In this document: positions 36,305 to 46,037 of the stretch, piece after piece
Layout of the letters: each line of letters opens with the position of its first letter
Position numbering within the stretch: the stretch's first letter is position 1
Assembly: GCF_900564155.1 (NCBI RefSeq)
Contig: NZ_LS999839.1
Coordinates: forward strand, 4,089,097 to 4,153,096
Length of the DNA stretch: 64,000 nt
From: Pedobacter schmidteae
GTDB lineage: Bacteria > Bacteroidota > Bacteroidia > Sphingobacteriales > Sphingobacteriaceae
Reading direction: 5' to 3'
Notes under the pieces: generated by a model
Told to the model about the DNA's origin: nothing
What the model saw: the letters and a program-made list of their open reading frames with translations, nothing else
Databases searched by the model: none
Position numbers and translations under genes: made by a program

Positions 36305-37495
36305 ATGTCAGAACAAGAAAAAGAATTATTGATCAGATACAACGCAGGCCAGTGTACAGACGCTGAAAAGGCTGCAGTAGAAAAATGGTTGTTTGAATTG
36401 AATAATGGGGACGCCGATTTACCGGAAGAGAACCTGATCGAAATAAAGGAGGAGATTCGTAGTAAATTACCTGTACCAGCCAAAACAAGATTTAGAAAAC
36501 GGGTGTTGTGGTGGCCGCGCATAGCTGCATCAATTGCATTGATAGCCGTAGGGATAAGCCTGTTTTATTTTGTTAACAGACAACATACAAAGTCTGATCT
36601 GATCTCGACGGTCCATACCAATGGTATTACTCCAGGTAAAAATTCGGCCACACTTACCCTGGCCGATGGAAAGAAAATTATACTATCTGACGTCCATAGC
36701 GGTGAATTAGCTAACGAATCTGGGGTAATGATCTCTAAAACGGCCGACCAACAGATTGTTTATAATGTTATTGATCAGAAAGGAGTTAAAAACGATAAAA
36801 ATGCTTCGGGGAATTCTGAAGTAACGACTTACAACACCCTTTCTACTGCAAAAGGCGAAACCTTCCAGGTGCGATTGCCCGATGGTTCATTGGTTATTTT
36901 AAATGCCGCCTCCAGTCTGACTTATTCCACCGGGTTAAATAAACAAGCTAAGCGTAGCGTTAAGTTGAGCGGGGAAGCTTATTTCGAAGTTTCAAAATTG
37001 GCAATGAATCGTAAAGTCCCTGGTAATGAATCTCAAAGAAAGCCCTTTATTGTGGTAACCGGACAGCAGGAAGTGGAGGTTTTGGGTACGCATTTTAACA
37101 TCAACAGCTATTCGGATGAAGCCGCGGTCAAAACTACTTTATTGGAAGGTTCGGTAAGGGTTTCAAATCATTCCGCCGAAAAAATATTGAAACCGGGACA
37201 ACAATCCATCTCAAAAGCAGACGGTTTTGTGGTGAAGGACGTTAACATACAGCAAGTTGTGGCCTGGAAGAATGGAACCTTCGATTTCGATAATGAAGAT
37301 ATTCTGAGTGTAATGCGTAAAATTTCGAGATGGTATAATGTCGATATTGTGTTTGAAGGTCCCGTAACAAGGGAGAGATTTAACGGGGCACTGTCACGGC
37401 ATAAAAATATTATCCAGATGCTTAAGATGCTGGAATCCACAGGAGTAGTTCACTTTAAAATTGAAGGAAGGAGGGTTGTCGTTATCAATAACTGA
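36305..37495 (+). CDS. FecR-family anti-sigma factor
   Basis: A 396-residue anti-sigma regulator. Cytoplasmic region about 1-70, one membrane helix about 75-92 (IAASIALIAVGISLFYFV), periplasmic FecR domain about 180-285 (LPDGSLVILNAASSLTY, GEAYFEV, VEVLGTHFNINSY) and a DUF4974-like end about 320-394. It lies 85 bases after the sigma gene and 160 before susC. It shares organisation and motifs with the FecR at 4702-5859, but the two loci are separate systems with different transporters. Confidence 0.94.
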   Translation: MSEQEKELLIRYNAGQCTDAEKAAVEKWLFELNNGDADLPEENLIEIKEEIRSKLPVPAKTRFRKRVLWWPRIAASIALIAVGISLFYFVNRQHTKSDLISTVHTNGITPGKNSATLTLADGKKIILSDVHSGELANESGVMISKTADQQIVYNVIDQKGVKNDKNASGNSEVTTYNTLSTAKGETFQVRLPDGSLVILNAASSLTYSTGLNKQAKRSVKLSGEAYFEVSKLAMNRKVPGNESQRKPFIVVTGQQEVEVLGTHFNINSYSDEAAVKTTLLEGSVRVSNHSAEKILKPGQQSISKADGFVVKDVNIQQVVAWKNGTFDFDNEDILSVMRKISRWYNVDIVFEGPVTRERFNGALSRHKNIIQMLKMLESTGVVHFKIEGRRVVVINN

Positions 37496-37655
37496 TCAAA
37501 CGGATGATCCTGCTTATAAAGCCAGGAAACCGACGGCAATCGGAATCCTGACTTAAGCTTGGATTGTCAATACATTAATTACATATCAACTCACTGCGAT
37601 TACCTGAACCATCCTAGAAAATGAAAAGGTTAAATCGCCTAACCAAACTTATCAA

Positions 37656-40600
37656 ATGTACAATTTTTACTTAAAGAAATTGGTACAGCCACCGGACTGT
37701 ATCGCAAGAATTCTGCTGATTATGAGGTTTACTATGCTAATTCTGATGACCGCCATTTTACAGGTTAGTGCAAGTTCTTTTGCACAAAAAATAACCCTGT
37801 CCGAAAAAAATGCGCCACTGCGGAAAGTATTTGATCAGATAAGAGCTCAAAGTGGTTATGATTTCTTATTTACCACCACCATATTGAAAGATGCAAAACG
37901 CGTAAGTATAGAAATTAAGGATGCAGAAATTGAAACTGTTTTACGCAAGGTATTTGAAGGACAGCCTTTGAAGTATACCATTGACGACAGAACGGTTTTA
38001 ATTAAAGTTAAAGAAAAAACGTTTTTAGATAACCTGATTGCCGGTTTTCAGGAAATTGATATTAAAGGAAAAGTCTTAATGGAAACTGGAGATGGCCTCC
38101 CGGGCGCGTCAGTTGTGATAAAAGGTACCAAAAGAGCTGTCAAAACCAACGAACATGGCGAGTTTGCGATCAACAACGTAGATGAGCATGCGATATTGGT
38201 CATTTCCTACTTGGGCTATGAAACTACTGAGGTTAAAGCAACAAAAAATGTCAATGTTACTTTAAAGGTAGACATGACCGCGTTAAGTGAAGTGGTGGTA
38301 GTGGGCTACGGAACACAAAAGAAGTCCACATTATCCGGAGCTGTGTCGTCTATTAAAGGTGATGAATTGTTAAAAGGCCCCTCTACCAATGTGTCCAGCT
38401 TACTTGGAGGCAGGCTTCCGGGAATATCCTCGGTACAGGAGTCGGGTGAGCCTGGCGTCGATCAAGCTTCCTTAAGAATCAGGGGCTCCAGTTATGCGGT
38501 AACTTATATTGTAGATGGAATGCCACGCTCAATCAACGATCTTGACCCAAATGATATAGAGAGTATATCGGTATTGAAGGACGGTGCTGCCGCATCAGTT
38601 TATGGACTCAAAGCCGCCGGGGGGGTAATTATTGTAACCACCAAAAAAGGAATCTCCGGAAAACCTACTTTAAATTACAGTGGTTCGATGGGAGTTTCTT
38701 TAAATGCCAACTTCCCTGAATTCATGGATGGCCCACAGTTTGCCCACTATTACAACATGGCCGATATGATGGATAAGCTGGCCAATGGAACCATCAAAAA
38801 CAGATCAGAGTATAAACCAGTCTTTCTTAAGGCTAATGTAGATGCCATGCTAAATGGCGACCCTACCGATGGTTGGGATAATGTAAACTATATTGATGAA
38901 GTCTTTGGAACCGGACGTACCAACAAACACAATCTGTCTGTGCAGGGTGGTAAAGACAATACCAATTATTTTGTTTCGGCAGGTTACTTAGGTAACAAGG
39001 GAAACATCAATAATTTCGAATACGATCGCTATAATCTGCGTAGCAATCTAACCACCAAAATAGCCGAAAACGTGAGCCTGGATTTTGGTATTGCCGGCAA
39101 TGTAGGGTACCGACAAACACCAGGTTTTCTTTCGGGTGGTACTGATAGTAGTCCGTATCTGGGCGAACAGGGGTGGTTTTCTATTGCCAAACAAACCATA
39201 GGTATGCATCCTTACCTGCCAATAAAATACAATGGCTTGTACACGGGCGTTACACCTCGAAACAATTCTGGTGCAGCAAACAGTCCGCTTGCAGCCATCA
39301 ATGAATCAGGTTACAAAAAAACAAACTCTGTTGATCTGCAAACTAACCTTTCCCTGCAATATAACCTGCCATGGGTAAAGGGATTAAGTTTGAAAGCCAG
39401 TGGCGCATACGACTATGGTACTTCTCATAATAAAAACCTGGATACTTATTACAGCATCAATACAGGCAGGATAACAGAAGCCACCAATACATTGGGATAC
39501 ACTAAAATGCTCGACCCGAGGGGTAGGTCGTTCAATTCGCTGGGCGAAGGACAGACTCAAAACAGACAGCTGGTAGGACAGGGAAGCATTGCCTATAAAA
39601 ATATATTTGGTAAGCATAATGTGGATGTTTTGGCGTTGGTAGAGATCCGCGACAATAAATCAAACTCATTGTCAGCATATGCTAAAAATGTCGCTTTTCC
39701 TGAATTACCTGAGCTGGGACTAAATCCTCCTGCCGATAGTCCGATAGGAGGCTGGAGTTCGGGATCAAGAAGTCTGGGGTATGTATTCCGTTTGAAATAT
39801 GATTACAGCGAAAAATATTTAGGCGAATTTACAGGCAGATACGATGGCTCTTACAAATTTGCAGGTAATGTTGATGGCAAACGTTGGGGCTTCTTCCCTT
39901 CGGCTTCCTTGGCCTGGAGGGTTTCTAAGGAAGATTTTATGCGTAATCAAACCAGTATTGATGATTTAAAAGTGAGGGCTTCGGTAGGTCTGCTGGGTAA
40001 CGATGGTGTACCTGATTTTGCTTTCTTAAGTACATACTCTTTTGGCGACAAATTGCCGATGAACGGTGGACTACAAAATTCCATGTATACTAGCGTCATC
40101 GCCAATCCAAACCTTTCATGGGAAAAAACACTTTCGTACAACGCGGGAGTTGACCTCAGTATGTGGAAGGGTTTGTTGGGCGTAGAATTTGATGCTTTTT
40201 ATACCTATACCTATGATATTTTAACAGGAATGTCGGCCGGATATCCGCCTTCCATGGGCGGCTATTACTTTTCTTACGAAAATTTCAGTGCCACAGATGC
40301 AAAAGGTTTTGAGCTGCAATTGAAACATAGCAATAGCTTCAACCTGGGTGGCAAGGCGTTTAAATACCGCATCTCGCCAAACATTACTTTTGCCAGAAGC
40401 CGCTGGATCAAATATCCGGATAGCCAGAATGCGCCTGAAATTCAGAAAGTGACGGGAAAAAGAACAGGTATTGTTTCGGGCTGGATTGCCGATGGGCTTT
40501 TCCGCTCGGAAGAAGAAATCGACAATTCGGCATGGTATGGTAGCCGGCCTAATCCCGGCGACATCAAATATAGAGATTTAAATGGTGATGGAAAGATCGA

Positions 40601-41153
40601 CTACCAGGACAGAGGACTGATCGGCCGCCCGAACAGACCGGAACTGACTTACGGATTAAATATCGGTGGTGAATGGAATGGATTTGATTTCAATGCCCAG
40701 TTTACAGGTGGAATGTTTTTCGATGTGTCATTAACCGGTACTTATTACAATTACTATGATGACAATACTATCTGGACACAAACCTTTAAAGAGGGGGCAA
40801 ATTCTCCGTTATTTTTGGTCGAAAATGCTTATAGCATTGATAATCCAAATGGCACTTTTCCAAGAATGACACTCAGCTCTACTACCCATGGTGGCGACAA
40901 TGGACTAGCTTCAACCTTCTGGTTTAGGGATGGGAAATATCTCCGTCTAAAATCAGCCCAGATTGGTTATTCCGTACCGAAACAGATCATGAATAAAATG
41001 GGATTGGGTGTATTGCGTTTCTTTGTCGAGGGATCTAACATTTTTACAATATCAGGATTGCCAAAAGGTGTCGATCCGGAGTCTCCGGGTGTGAACAACG
41101 GATATTACCCGCAACAGCGAATATTTATGGCTGGTGCAACACTATCTTTTTAA
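37656..41153 (+). CDS. SusC/RagA-type TonB-linked outer-membrane transporter with STN domain
   Basis: A 1165-residue SusC. Short leader plus signal (about 1-44, ending SFAQ), STN domain about 45-125, carboxypeptidase-regulatory-like domain about 135-210, TonB-box-like EVVVVGYGTQKK, plug with DIESISVLKDGAAASVYG, and a long barrel ending ATLSF. The STN domain ties it to FecR upstream. It is 17 bases before the susD start. Substrate should be a glycan fragment given the hydrolase downstream, but is not identifiable. Confidence 0.95.
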   Translation: MYNFYLKKLVQPPDCIARILLIMRFTMLILMTAILQVSASSFAQKITLSEKNAPLRKVFDQIRAQSGYDFLFTTTILKDAKRVSIEIKDAEIETVLRKVFEGQPLKYTIDDRTVLIKVKEKTFLDNLIAGFQEIDIKGKVLMETGDGLPGASVVIKGTKRAVKTNEHGEFAINNVDEHAILVISYLGYETTEVKATKNVNVTLKVDMTALSEVVVVGYGTQKKSTLSGAVSSIKGDELLKGPSTNVSSLLGGRLPGISSVQESGEPGVDQASLRIRGSSYAVTYIVDGMPRSINDLDPNDIESISVLKDGAAASVYGLKAAGGVIIVTTKKGISGKPTLNYSGSMGVSLNANFPEFMDGPQFAHYYNMADMMDKLANGTIKNRSEYKPVFLKANVDAMLNGDPTDGWDNVNYIDEVFGTGRTNKHNLSVQGGKDNTNYFVSAGYLGNKGNINNFEYDRYNLRSNLTTKIAENVSLDFGIAGNVGYRQTPGFLSGGTDSSPYLGEQGWFSIAKQTIGMHPYLPIKYNGLYTGVTPRNNSGAANSPLAAINESGYKKTNSVDLQTNLSLQYNLPWVKGLSLKASGAYDYGTSHNKNLDTYYSINTGRITEATNTLGYTKMLDPRGRSFNSLGEGQTQNRQLVGQGSIAYKNIFGKHNVDVLALVEIRDNKSNSLSAYAKNVAFPELPELGLNPPADSPIGGWSSGSRSLGYVFRLKYDYSEKYLGEFTGRYDGSYKFAGNVDGKRWGFFPSASLAWRVSKEDFMRNQTSIDDLKVRASVGLLGNDGVPDFAFLSTYSFGDKLPMNGGLQNSMYTSVIANPNLSWEKTLSYNAGVDLSMWKGLLGVEFDAFYTYTYDILTGMSAGYPPSMGGYYFSYENFSATDAKGFELQLKHSNSFNLGGKAFKYRISPNITFARSRWIKYPDSQNAPEIQKVTGKRTGIVSGWIADGLFRSEEEIDNSAWYGSRPNPGDIKYRDLNGDGKIDYQDRGLIGRPNRPELTYGLNIGGEWNGFDFNAQFTGGMFFDVSLTGTYYNYYDDNTIWTQTFKEGANSPLFLVENAYSIDNPNGTFPRMTLSSTTHGGDNGLASTFWFRDGKYLRLKSAQIGYSVPKQIMNKMGLGVLRFFVEGSNIFTISGLPKGVDPESPGVNNGYYPQQRIFMAGATLSF

Positions 41154-41170
41154 ACTAAATTTTGATTGAA

Positions 41171-42802
41171 ATGAAACTAAATATATTAAAGGCCGCCTTG
41201 ATTGTCATTGCCGCTTTGAGTTTTTCTTCCTGTAAAAAGTATTTAGATATGTCGCCCACCAACGCTGCTTCCGATAAGCTGGTGTGGAGTAAAGTGGAAT
41301 ATGCAGAGATGGCTATCAATAGTTTTTACCACGACCTGAATTATTTTGGAAACTTTAGCGATGGACAGTCCATAGCCGGCATGACCGAAGGTTTTACCGA
41401 TATTTTTAAATACTCGGCCATGACCTATAACGCTTACATGTACATCCCCAATGAACTTGCTTATGGTGGAAGTGTACTTACTCCAGGTTATGTTGCCGTT
41501 TACCTGGGCAACTGGTCGCCAATTTATGAGCGGGTAAGAAGGGTAAACGAAGCCCTGGCCAATCTTAAAAAGTATGGAACTTTCTCCGATACCGAAACCA
41601 AACGTCTGGAGGCGGAACTAAAGTTTTTCCGCGGACAATTGTATTTTGACCTGGTAAAACGATATAAACAAGTAATTATTTACGATGAAGATCTTTCCAA
41701 AATTCAAAAAAATACAGCTTTAAGTACCGAAGCCGCCGGCTGGGATTTTGTAGAAGCTGACCTGAATTTTGCAGGCCAGAACCTGGTAAAAAGTAACAAT
41801 CCAAACGGACGCGTAACCAGTGGGGCGGCTTATGCATTGCTATCTCGGGCGATGTTGTATGCCGAACGTTGGGAAAGCGCAAAATCAGCGGGTGCAAAGG
41901 TAATGGCCATGGGCTACGAGCTGACGGCCAGTTATGCCGATGCCTTTAAAACGGGAAGCACAGAAGCCATTTTGCAATACAGCTATAATAAAACTGCCAC
42001 TACACATGCTTTTGATGCTACCTATGCTCCCGGTGGCGACAGAAAAGGGACAGGAGGAATGGGAACACCTACACAGGAACTGGTAGAGTCGTATGAATTG
42101 AAAACCGTAGGAGGTTTTCCGGATTGGAGTGCCTGGCACAATACCTCGGGTACGTCTGCCGAACCTCCCTATGCCAATCTGGAGCCACGCTTTCAGGCTA
42201 CAGTACTATACAATGGTGCAATCTGGAAAGGCCGTACCATTGAGCCTTTTGTAGATGGAAAAGATGGTTGGGCCAGCTGGAAAGACGATGCGGTACCGGC
42301 CGGGCGTACCGTCACGGGATATTATTTGAAAAAACTGCTGGACGAGAACCTGGACCTGAGTAAAGATCCTTCAACACAGCCTTGGACGGCCTTTCGCCTG
42401 GGAGAAGTGTTACTGAACTATGCTGAAGCCTGTTACCGGGCCAATGCCAGTTCGGAGGCTAATGCTGCTGTACGAAAAGTAAGGGCAAGAGTTGGCTTGC
42501 CTTATACCGATAAAAGTGGAACAGCATTAATGGCGGCCATTATGCAGGAACGTAAAGTAGAATTGGCTTTTGAGGGGTATTATTACTGGGATATGAAACG
42601 TTGGAAACTGGCGGAAACGGCCTTTACAGGTACACGCGTACACGGACTTAAAATTGAAAAATTAGGTGCCGGATTTAAATATACTTATGTAGACTGCGAT
42701 AAGCAGGATCGTAATTTTCCTGCCAAAATGTACCGTATTCCTTTGCCTACATCAGAATTTACCAACAACACAGCAGTGAAACAATTTCCAGAATGGAACT
42801 AA
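41171..42802 (+). CDS. SusD/RagB-family nutrient-binding lipoprotein
   Basis: A 543-residue SusD-like lipoprotein. I chose ATG 41171, directly before the signal peptide (MKLNILKAALIVIAALSFSSC); a TTG nine bases earlier is less likely. The lipobox F-S-S-C is followed by KKYLDMSP. TPR-like SusD features are present: RRVNEALANL, AELKFFRGQLYFDLVKRYK, LGEVLLNYAEACYRAN and ERKVELAFEGYYYWDMKRWK near the C-terminus. It forms the surface lid for the SusC partner just upstream. Confidence 0.95.
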   Translation: MKLNILKAALIVIAALSFSSCKKYLDMSPTNAASDKLVWSKVEYAEMAINSFYHDLNYFGNFSDGQSIAGMTEGFTDIFKYSAMTYNAYMYIPNELAYGGSVLTPGYVAVYLGNWSPIYERVRRVNEALANLKKYGTFSDTETKRLEAELKFFRGQLYFDLVKRYKQVIIYDEDLSKIQKNTALSTEAAGWDFVEADLNFAGQNLVKSNNPNGRVTSGAAYALLSRAMLYAERWESAKSAGAKVMAMGYELTASYADAFKTGSTEAILQYSYNKTATTHAFDATYAPGGDRKGTGGMGTPTQELVESYELKTVGGFPDWSAWHNTSGTSAEPPYANLEPRFQATVLYNGAIWKGRTIEPFVDGKDGWASWKDDAVPAGRTVTGYYLKKLLDENLDLSKDPSTQPWTAFRLGEVLLNYAEACYRANASSEANAAVRKVRARVGLPYTDKSGTALMAAIMQERKVELAFEGYYYWDMKRWKLAETAFTGTRVHGLKIEKLGAGFKYTYVDCDKQDRNFPAKMYRIPLPTSEFTNNTAVKQFPEWN

Positions 42803-42825
42803 TGGTATCAATAAGAAATGTAAAT

Positions 42826-44502
42826 ATGAGAAAGTACATATTCAATATAATCATAGTAGTTATGATCAGCTTTGCCTCCTGTAAAAAAGCTGAGCACGTG
42901 CCTGCAACAACAGATGCACAGGGAATAACCAGTCTGGTGGCCAAGTTTGCTAGTGGCGATCTGAAAGAGCAGGAGGCGGTTAAATTTGACATCAATGGAA
43001 CAGAAACAGATCAGTTTGTAATCCCTGTTCCCTGGTTCTTTCCCGAAGACAGCAATCATGAAACTACTGCTTACATGACTGCCATGAAAATAGAAGCCAA
43101 TTTACCTAACAATTGTAAAATTGAGCCAAAACTAGGAATCCTTGATCTGACCAGGGAGAACTTCTTTACTTTTACAGATCAACAAGGTAAACAGAGGCGG
43201 ATCTCTATCCGTGGCGAGCGCACCAAATCAAAAAAATCGGCCATAACCTTCTTCTCTATCGAAGCTGCTGGAGTAAGTGGTTTAATCGACCAAAGCAAGA
43301 AAACCATATCCTTGGTTACTGTAGAGGATTTGTCGTCGGTAGATGTGGAACTCACTATGTCGGCCCATGCTTCGGTAGATCGCTCTTTAAAAGGGATGAA
43401 CCTCAATAGCCCTACCGAAATTACGGTTATAGCACATGATGGGGTAACCAAAACAACTTATTCCATCATGAAGACTGCACCCGCCAAAATTACTTATGGT
43501 TTTAGAAGTGGGTCAGAAAACTTAAGTTTTAACCTTAACCTGGGTACCTTGGGCTACACGGATGGTAGTAGACCAAGTCTAGCCGCATCGGGCAACTTCT
43601 TTGTGGTATCTGTAGCCAACAGTCAGCCACCTAAATACTATAACCGCAGTACGGGTAAGTATGTAGGAACAATGAATCTTGGAGCGGCAAAGGGGAATGG
43701 TACCATAGCAAGTGATGCCATTGGGAATATTATTGTGGCCGACTATGCCAATGCCGGCGAAAGCTTTAAACTATATAAAACCAATGCAGTAACCAATACT
43801 CCACAGGCTTATTTAAACTGGACAAATACATCTGGATTCCCAGTAGGCAGTAAAATATCTATTCAAGGCGATCTGAATGGTAAGGCTATTATTATGGCTA
43901 CCTGCGATGCAACTTCTGCCGCCGGATCAAATAAATTTGTGAGATGGATTGTTACTAATGGTGTGGCAGGCGCAGCCGAAGTGCTTACGGCCGGAGGCAT
44001 TCCTTTCTGGGGTGCAGGCGTAAATGGTACAAAAGTAACTGCCAGAAGTACCAATGCAGCAGACGGAGCTTTTGTAGGATTTTACGATGGTGGGGTCAAT
44101 AACCTGTACTATCTTGATGGAAACAATACCAAAGCAATGAGCCTGGCCGATCAGGTTTCTGGTAGTGGCTGGGGAATGAATAATAGTCTGGCAGATGCCA
44201 AAGAGTTCAACAATGCCAGGTATCTGGCCTTCTATAGCCCAAGTCATTTCCCTCAATGGGGCATCACCTCCGAACTATACATTTATGATGTATCGGGAAT
44301 GGGTAGCTTTACGGGTAATGTCGACAAAAGTAGTGCACTCGTATTTTCTGCCAAATATGGTGCTGTGGGTAGTGCGGTAGCAGCAAGTGGCGATGTTTTA
44401 ATAGCACCAACTGTCGATGGGTACAAAATGCAGGTATTTACTATAGATTTTAATGCAGGTAATCTGGCCTGTTATGAGTTTAATTGTGTAGCGGTTAACT
44501 GA
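42826..44502 (+). CDS. DUF5018-like surface lipoprotein of the glycan locus
   Basis: About 558 residues. I use ATG 42826 (MRKYIFNIIIVVMISFASC) because it starts the signal peptide; the longer ORF from 42793 overlaps susD. Lipobox F-A-S-C about residue 19. The N-terminal part resembles repeated Ig-like or DUF5018 domains (about 30-225) and the rest a propeller-like region with repeats such as ASGNFFVVSVANS. Such SusE-position lipoproteins usually bind glycan at the surface. It lies just after susD and one base before the GH10-like gene. Confidence 0.78.
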   Translation: MRKYIFNIIIVVMISFASCKKAEHVPATTDAQGITSLVAKFASGDLKEQEAVKFDINGTETDQFVIPVPWFFPEDSNHETTAYMTAMKIEANLPNNCKIEPKLGILDLTRENFFTFTDQQGKQRRISIRGERTKSKKSAITFFSIEAAGVSGLIDQSKKTISLVTVEDLSSVDVELTMSAHASVDRSLKGMNLNSPTEITVIAHDGVTKTTYSIMKTAPAKITYGFRSGSENLSFNLNLGTLGYTDGSRPSLAASGNFFVVSVANSQPPKYYNRSTGKYVGTMNLGAAKGNGTIASDAIGNIIVADYANAGESFKLYKTNAVTNTPQAYLNWTNTSGFPVGSKISIQGDLNGKAIIMATCDATSAAGSNKFVRWIVTNGVAGAAEVLTAGGIPFWGAGVNGTKVTARSTNAADGAFVGFYDGGVNNLYYLDGNNTKAMSLADQVSGSGWGMNNSLADAKEFNNARYLAFYSPSHFPQWGITSELYIYDVSGMGSFTGNVDKSSALVFSAKYGAVGSAVAASGDVLIAPTVDGYKMQVFTIDFNAGNLACYEFNCVAVN

Positions 44503-44503
44503 T

Positions 44504-45904
44504 ATGAATAGAAAAGATTTTTTTATGGCCACAGCTGGGCTGGGCCTGTTTGGATTTGCAACTTCATGTAAAAAAGATAAAGCAATTGACTGGATATGGG
44601 ACGGTAAAGAAGCGGAGCCTGGTGCGGGTGGAACAGAAAAGCCAAGATACATATGGATTGACGCCGCAGCGAATTTTTCGGATTATGCCAACAGCAAGGA
44701 GAATATTAAAAGAGATATGGGAAAGCTGAAAGATTCCGGTATTACCGACGTGGTAGTTGATGTGCGCCCCAGCATGGGCGATGTGTTGTTCAATTCGAGT
44801 CACGTACAACAGGTACAGAAACTGGATATCTGGGCATCCGGTTCCTATACTTTTTATGAGCGTACCGCCACCTGGGATTACCTGCAGGCATTTATCGATG
44901 AAGGGCATGCCGTAGGTCTTAAAATACATGCGGCCATCAATACCTTTGTTGCCGGTAATAACTATTCTTATGGTCTGGGGCAGCAGGGAATGCTTTTCCG
45001 TGATGGTACAAAAAAAGAATGGGCTACAACGCTAAACCTGCCTGGTGGACTAGTAAACGTGATGGATCTGAACAGTACACTGGACCCTGATAATAATTAC
45101 GGTACTAAATTTATAAATCCCGCAAATGACGAAGTACAACAGTATCTGCTAAATATCATAGGCGATCTGGCCAAATATAATGTTGATGGTATATTCCTGG
45201 ATCGCTGTCGTTACAATAACTTTGTATGCGATTTCTCGGCGGTTACCAAACAAAAGTTTGAACAATATATTGGCGAGACTGTTACCAGTTTCCCCAATGA
45301 TGTTATTGTGCCTGGCACACCTTCTTATCCTTTGCCGGCCACTATGCCTAAGCATTTTAAAAAATGGATGGAATTCAGGGTAAAAACTATTCACGATTTT
45401 ATGGCCAAAGCCCGCGAACGTGTCAAATCTGTTAACAATAAAATTCAATTTGGCGTATACGTGGGCGGCTGGTACTCCACATACTATGATGTTGGAGTAA
45501 ACTGGGCTAGTCCAAAATACAATACGGCGCAGTTTTATCCCAATTGGGCCAGTCCGGCTTACAAAGACTTCGGTTATGCGGATCTGATGGATTTTATATT
45601 GATCGGTGCTTATGCACCGGTCGACCGCATTTACGGTTCAGGTGAATGGACTGTAGAAGGTTTTTGTAAAAATGCCAAAACGCTATTACAGGGTGATACC
45701 AAGGTTGCCGGTGGGCCTGATGTAGGCAATGGATCGGGTTGGGAAAATGGAGGTCAGGATGCTGCGGTAACCAAAACGGTCGATGCCGCCATCAATGCCG
45801 GTGATGGGTATTTTATTTTCGATCTGGTTCATGTAAAACGTTACAATTACTGGGCAGCATTAAAAACCGGGGTCGACAATTACCTGAAAACCATAAAAAA
45901 GTAA
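44504..45904 (+). CDS. GH10-like (GHL10/DUF187-type) putative glycoside hydrolase lipoprotein
   Basis: A 466-residue lipoprotein with a TIM-barrel hydrolase. Signal ends in a lipobox-like A-T-S-C about residue 22. Early RYIWIDAAANFSDYANSKENIKRDMGK-type strands (split here: RYIWIDAAANF and ENIKRDMGKLKDSGITDVVV) match the family-10-like glycosylhydrolase start; VDGIFLDRCRYNNF near residue 230 is the catalytic-strand type segment, and DFILIGAYAP late. It closes the sigma-to-hydrolase locus, so it should act on the glycan imported by the neighbouring SusCD. The exact linkage cannot be read. Confidence 0.8.
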   Translation: MNRKDFFMATAGLGLFGFATSCKKDKAIDWIWDGKEAEPGAGGTEKPRYIWIDAAANFSDYANSKENIKRDMGKLKDSGITDVVVDVRPSMGDVLFNSSHVQQVQKLDIWASGSYTFYERTATWDYLQAFIDEGHAVGLKIHAAINTFVAGNNYSYGLGQQGMLFRDGTKKEWATTLNLPGGLVNVMDLNSTLDPDNNYGTKFINPANDEVQQYLLNIIGDLAKYNVDGIFLDRCRYNNFVCDFSAVTKQKFEQYIGETVTSFPNDVIVPGTPSYPLPATMPKHFKKWMEFRVKTIHDFMAKARERVKSVNNKIQFGVYVGGWYSTYYDVGVNWASPKYNTAQFYPNWASPAYKDFGYADLMDFILIGAYAPVDRIYGSGEWTVEGFCKNAKTLLQGDTKVAGGPDVGNGSGWENGGQDAAVTKTVDAAINAGDGYFIFDLVHVKRYNYWAALKTGVDNYLKTIKK

Positions 45905-45950
45905 GCAATGGAATCATGCTGATTGCCGTCAGATGATGAATTTGTGAATT

Positions 45951-46027
45951 GGCTTCGTATGTCCTTAACGCCAGCTATTTAAAAAGCCACTCTTTTTAAA
46001 TGGAAAGCAACAAGGACATACGAAGCC
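45951..46027. repeat. Nested palindrome: 16-bp outer and 10-bp inner inverted repeats
   Basis: Outer arms GGCTTCGTATGTCCTT (45951-45966) and its exact complement (46012-46027) enclose 45 bases. Inside is ATTTAAAAAG-N5-CTTTTTAAAT, also a perfect repeat. It sits between convergent genes, so it could act as a bidirectional terminator, but its nested form resembles a small REP/MITE-like unit. No second copy was noticed in the window. Confidence 0.75.
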
Positions 46028-46037
46028 TAAAATGAAA

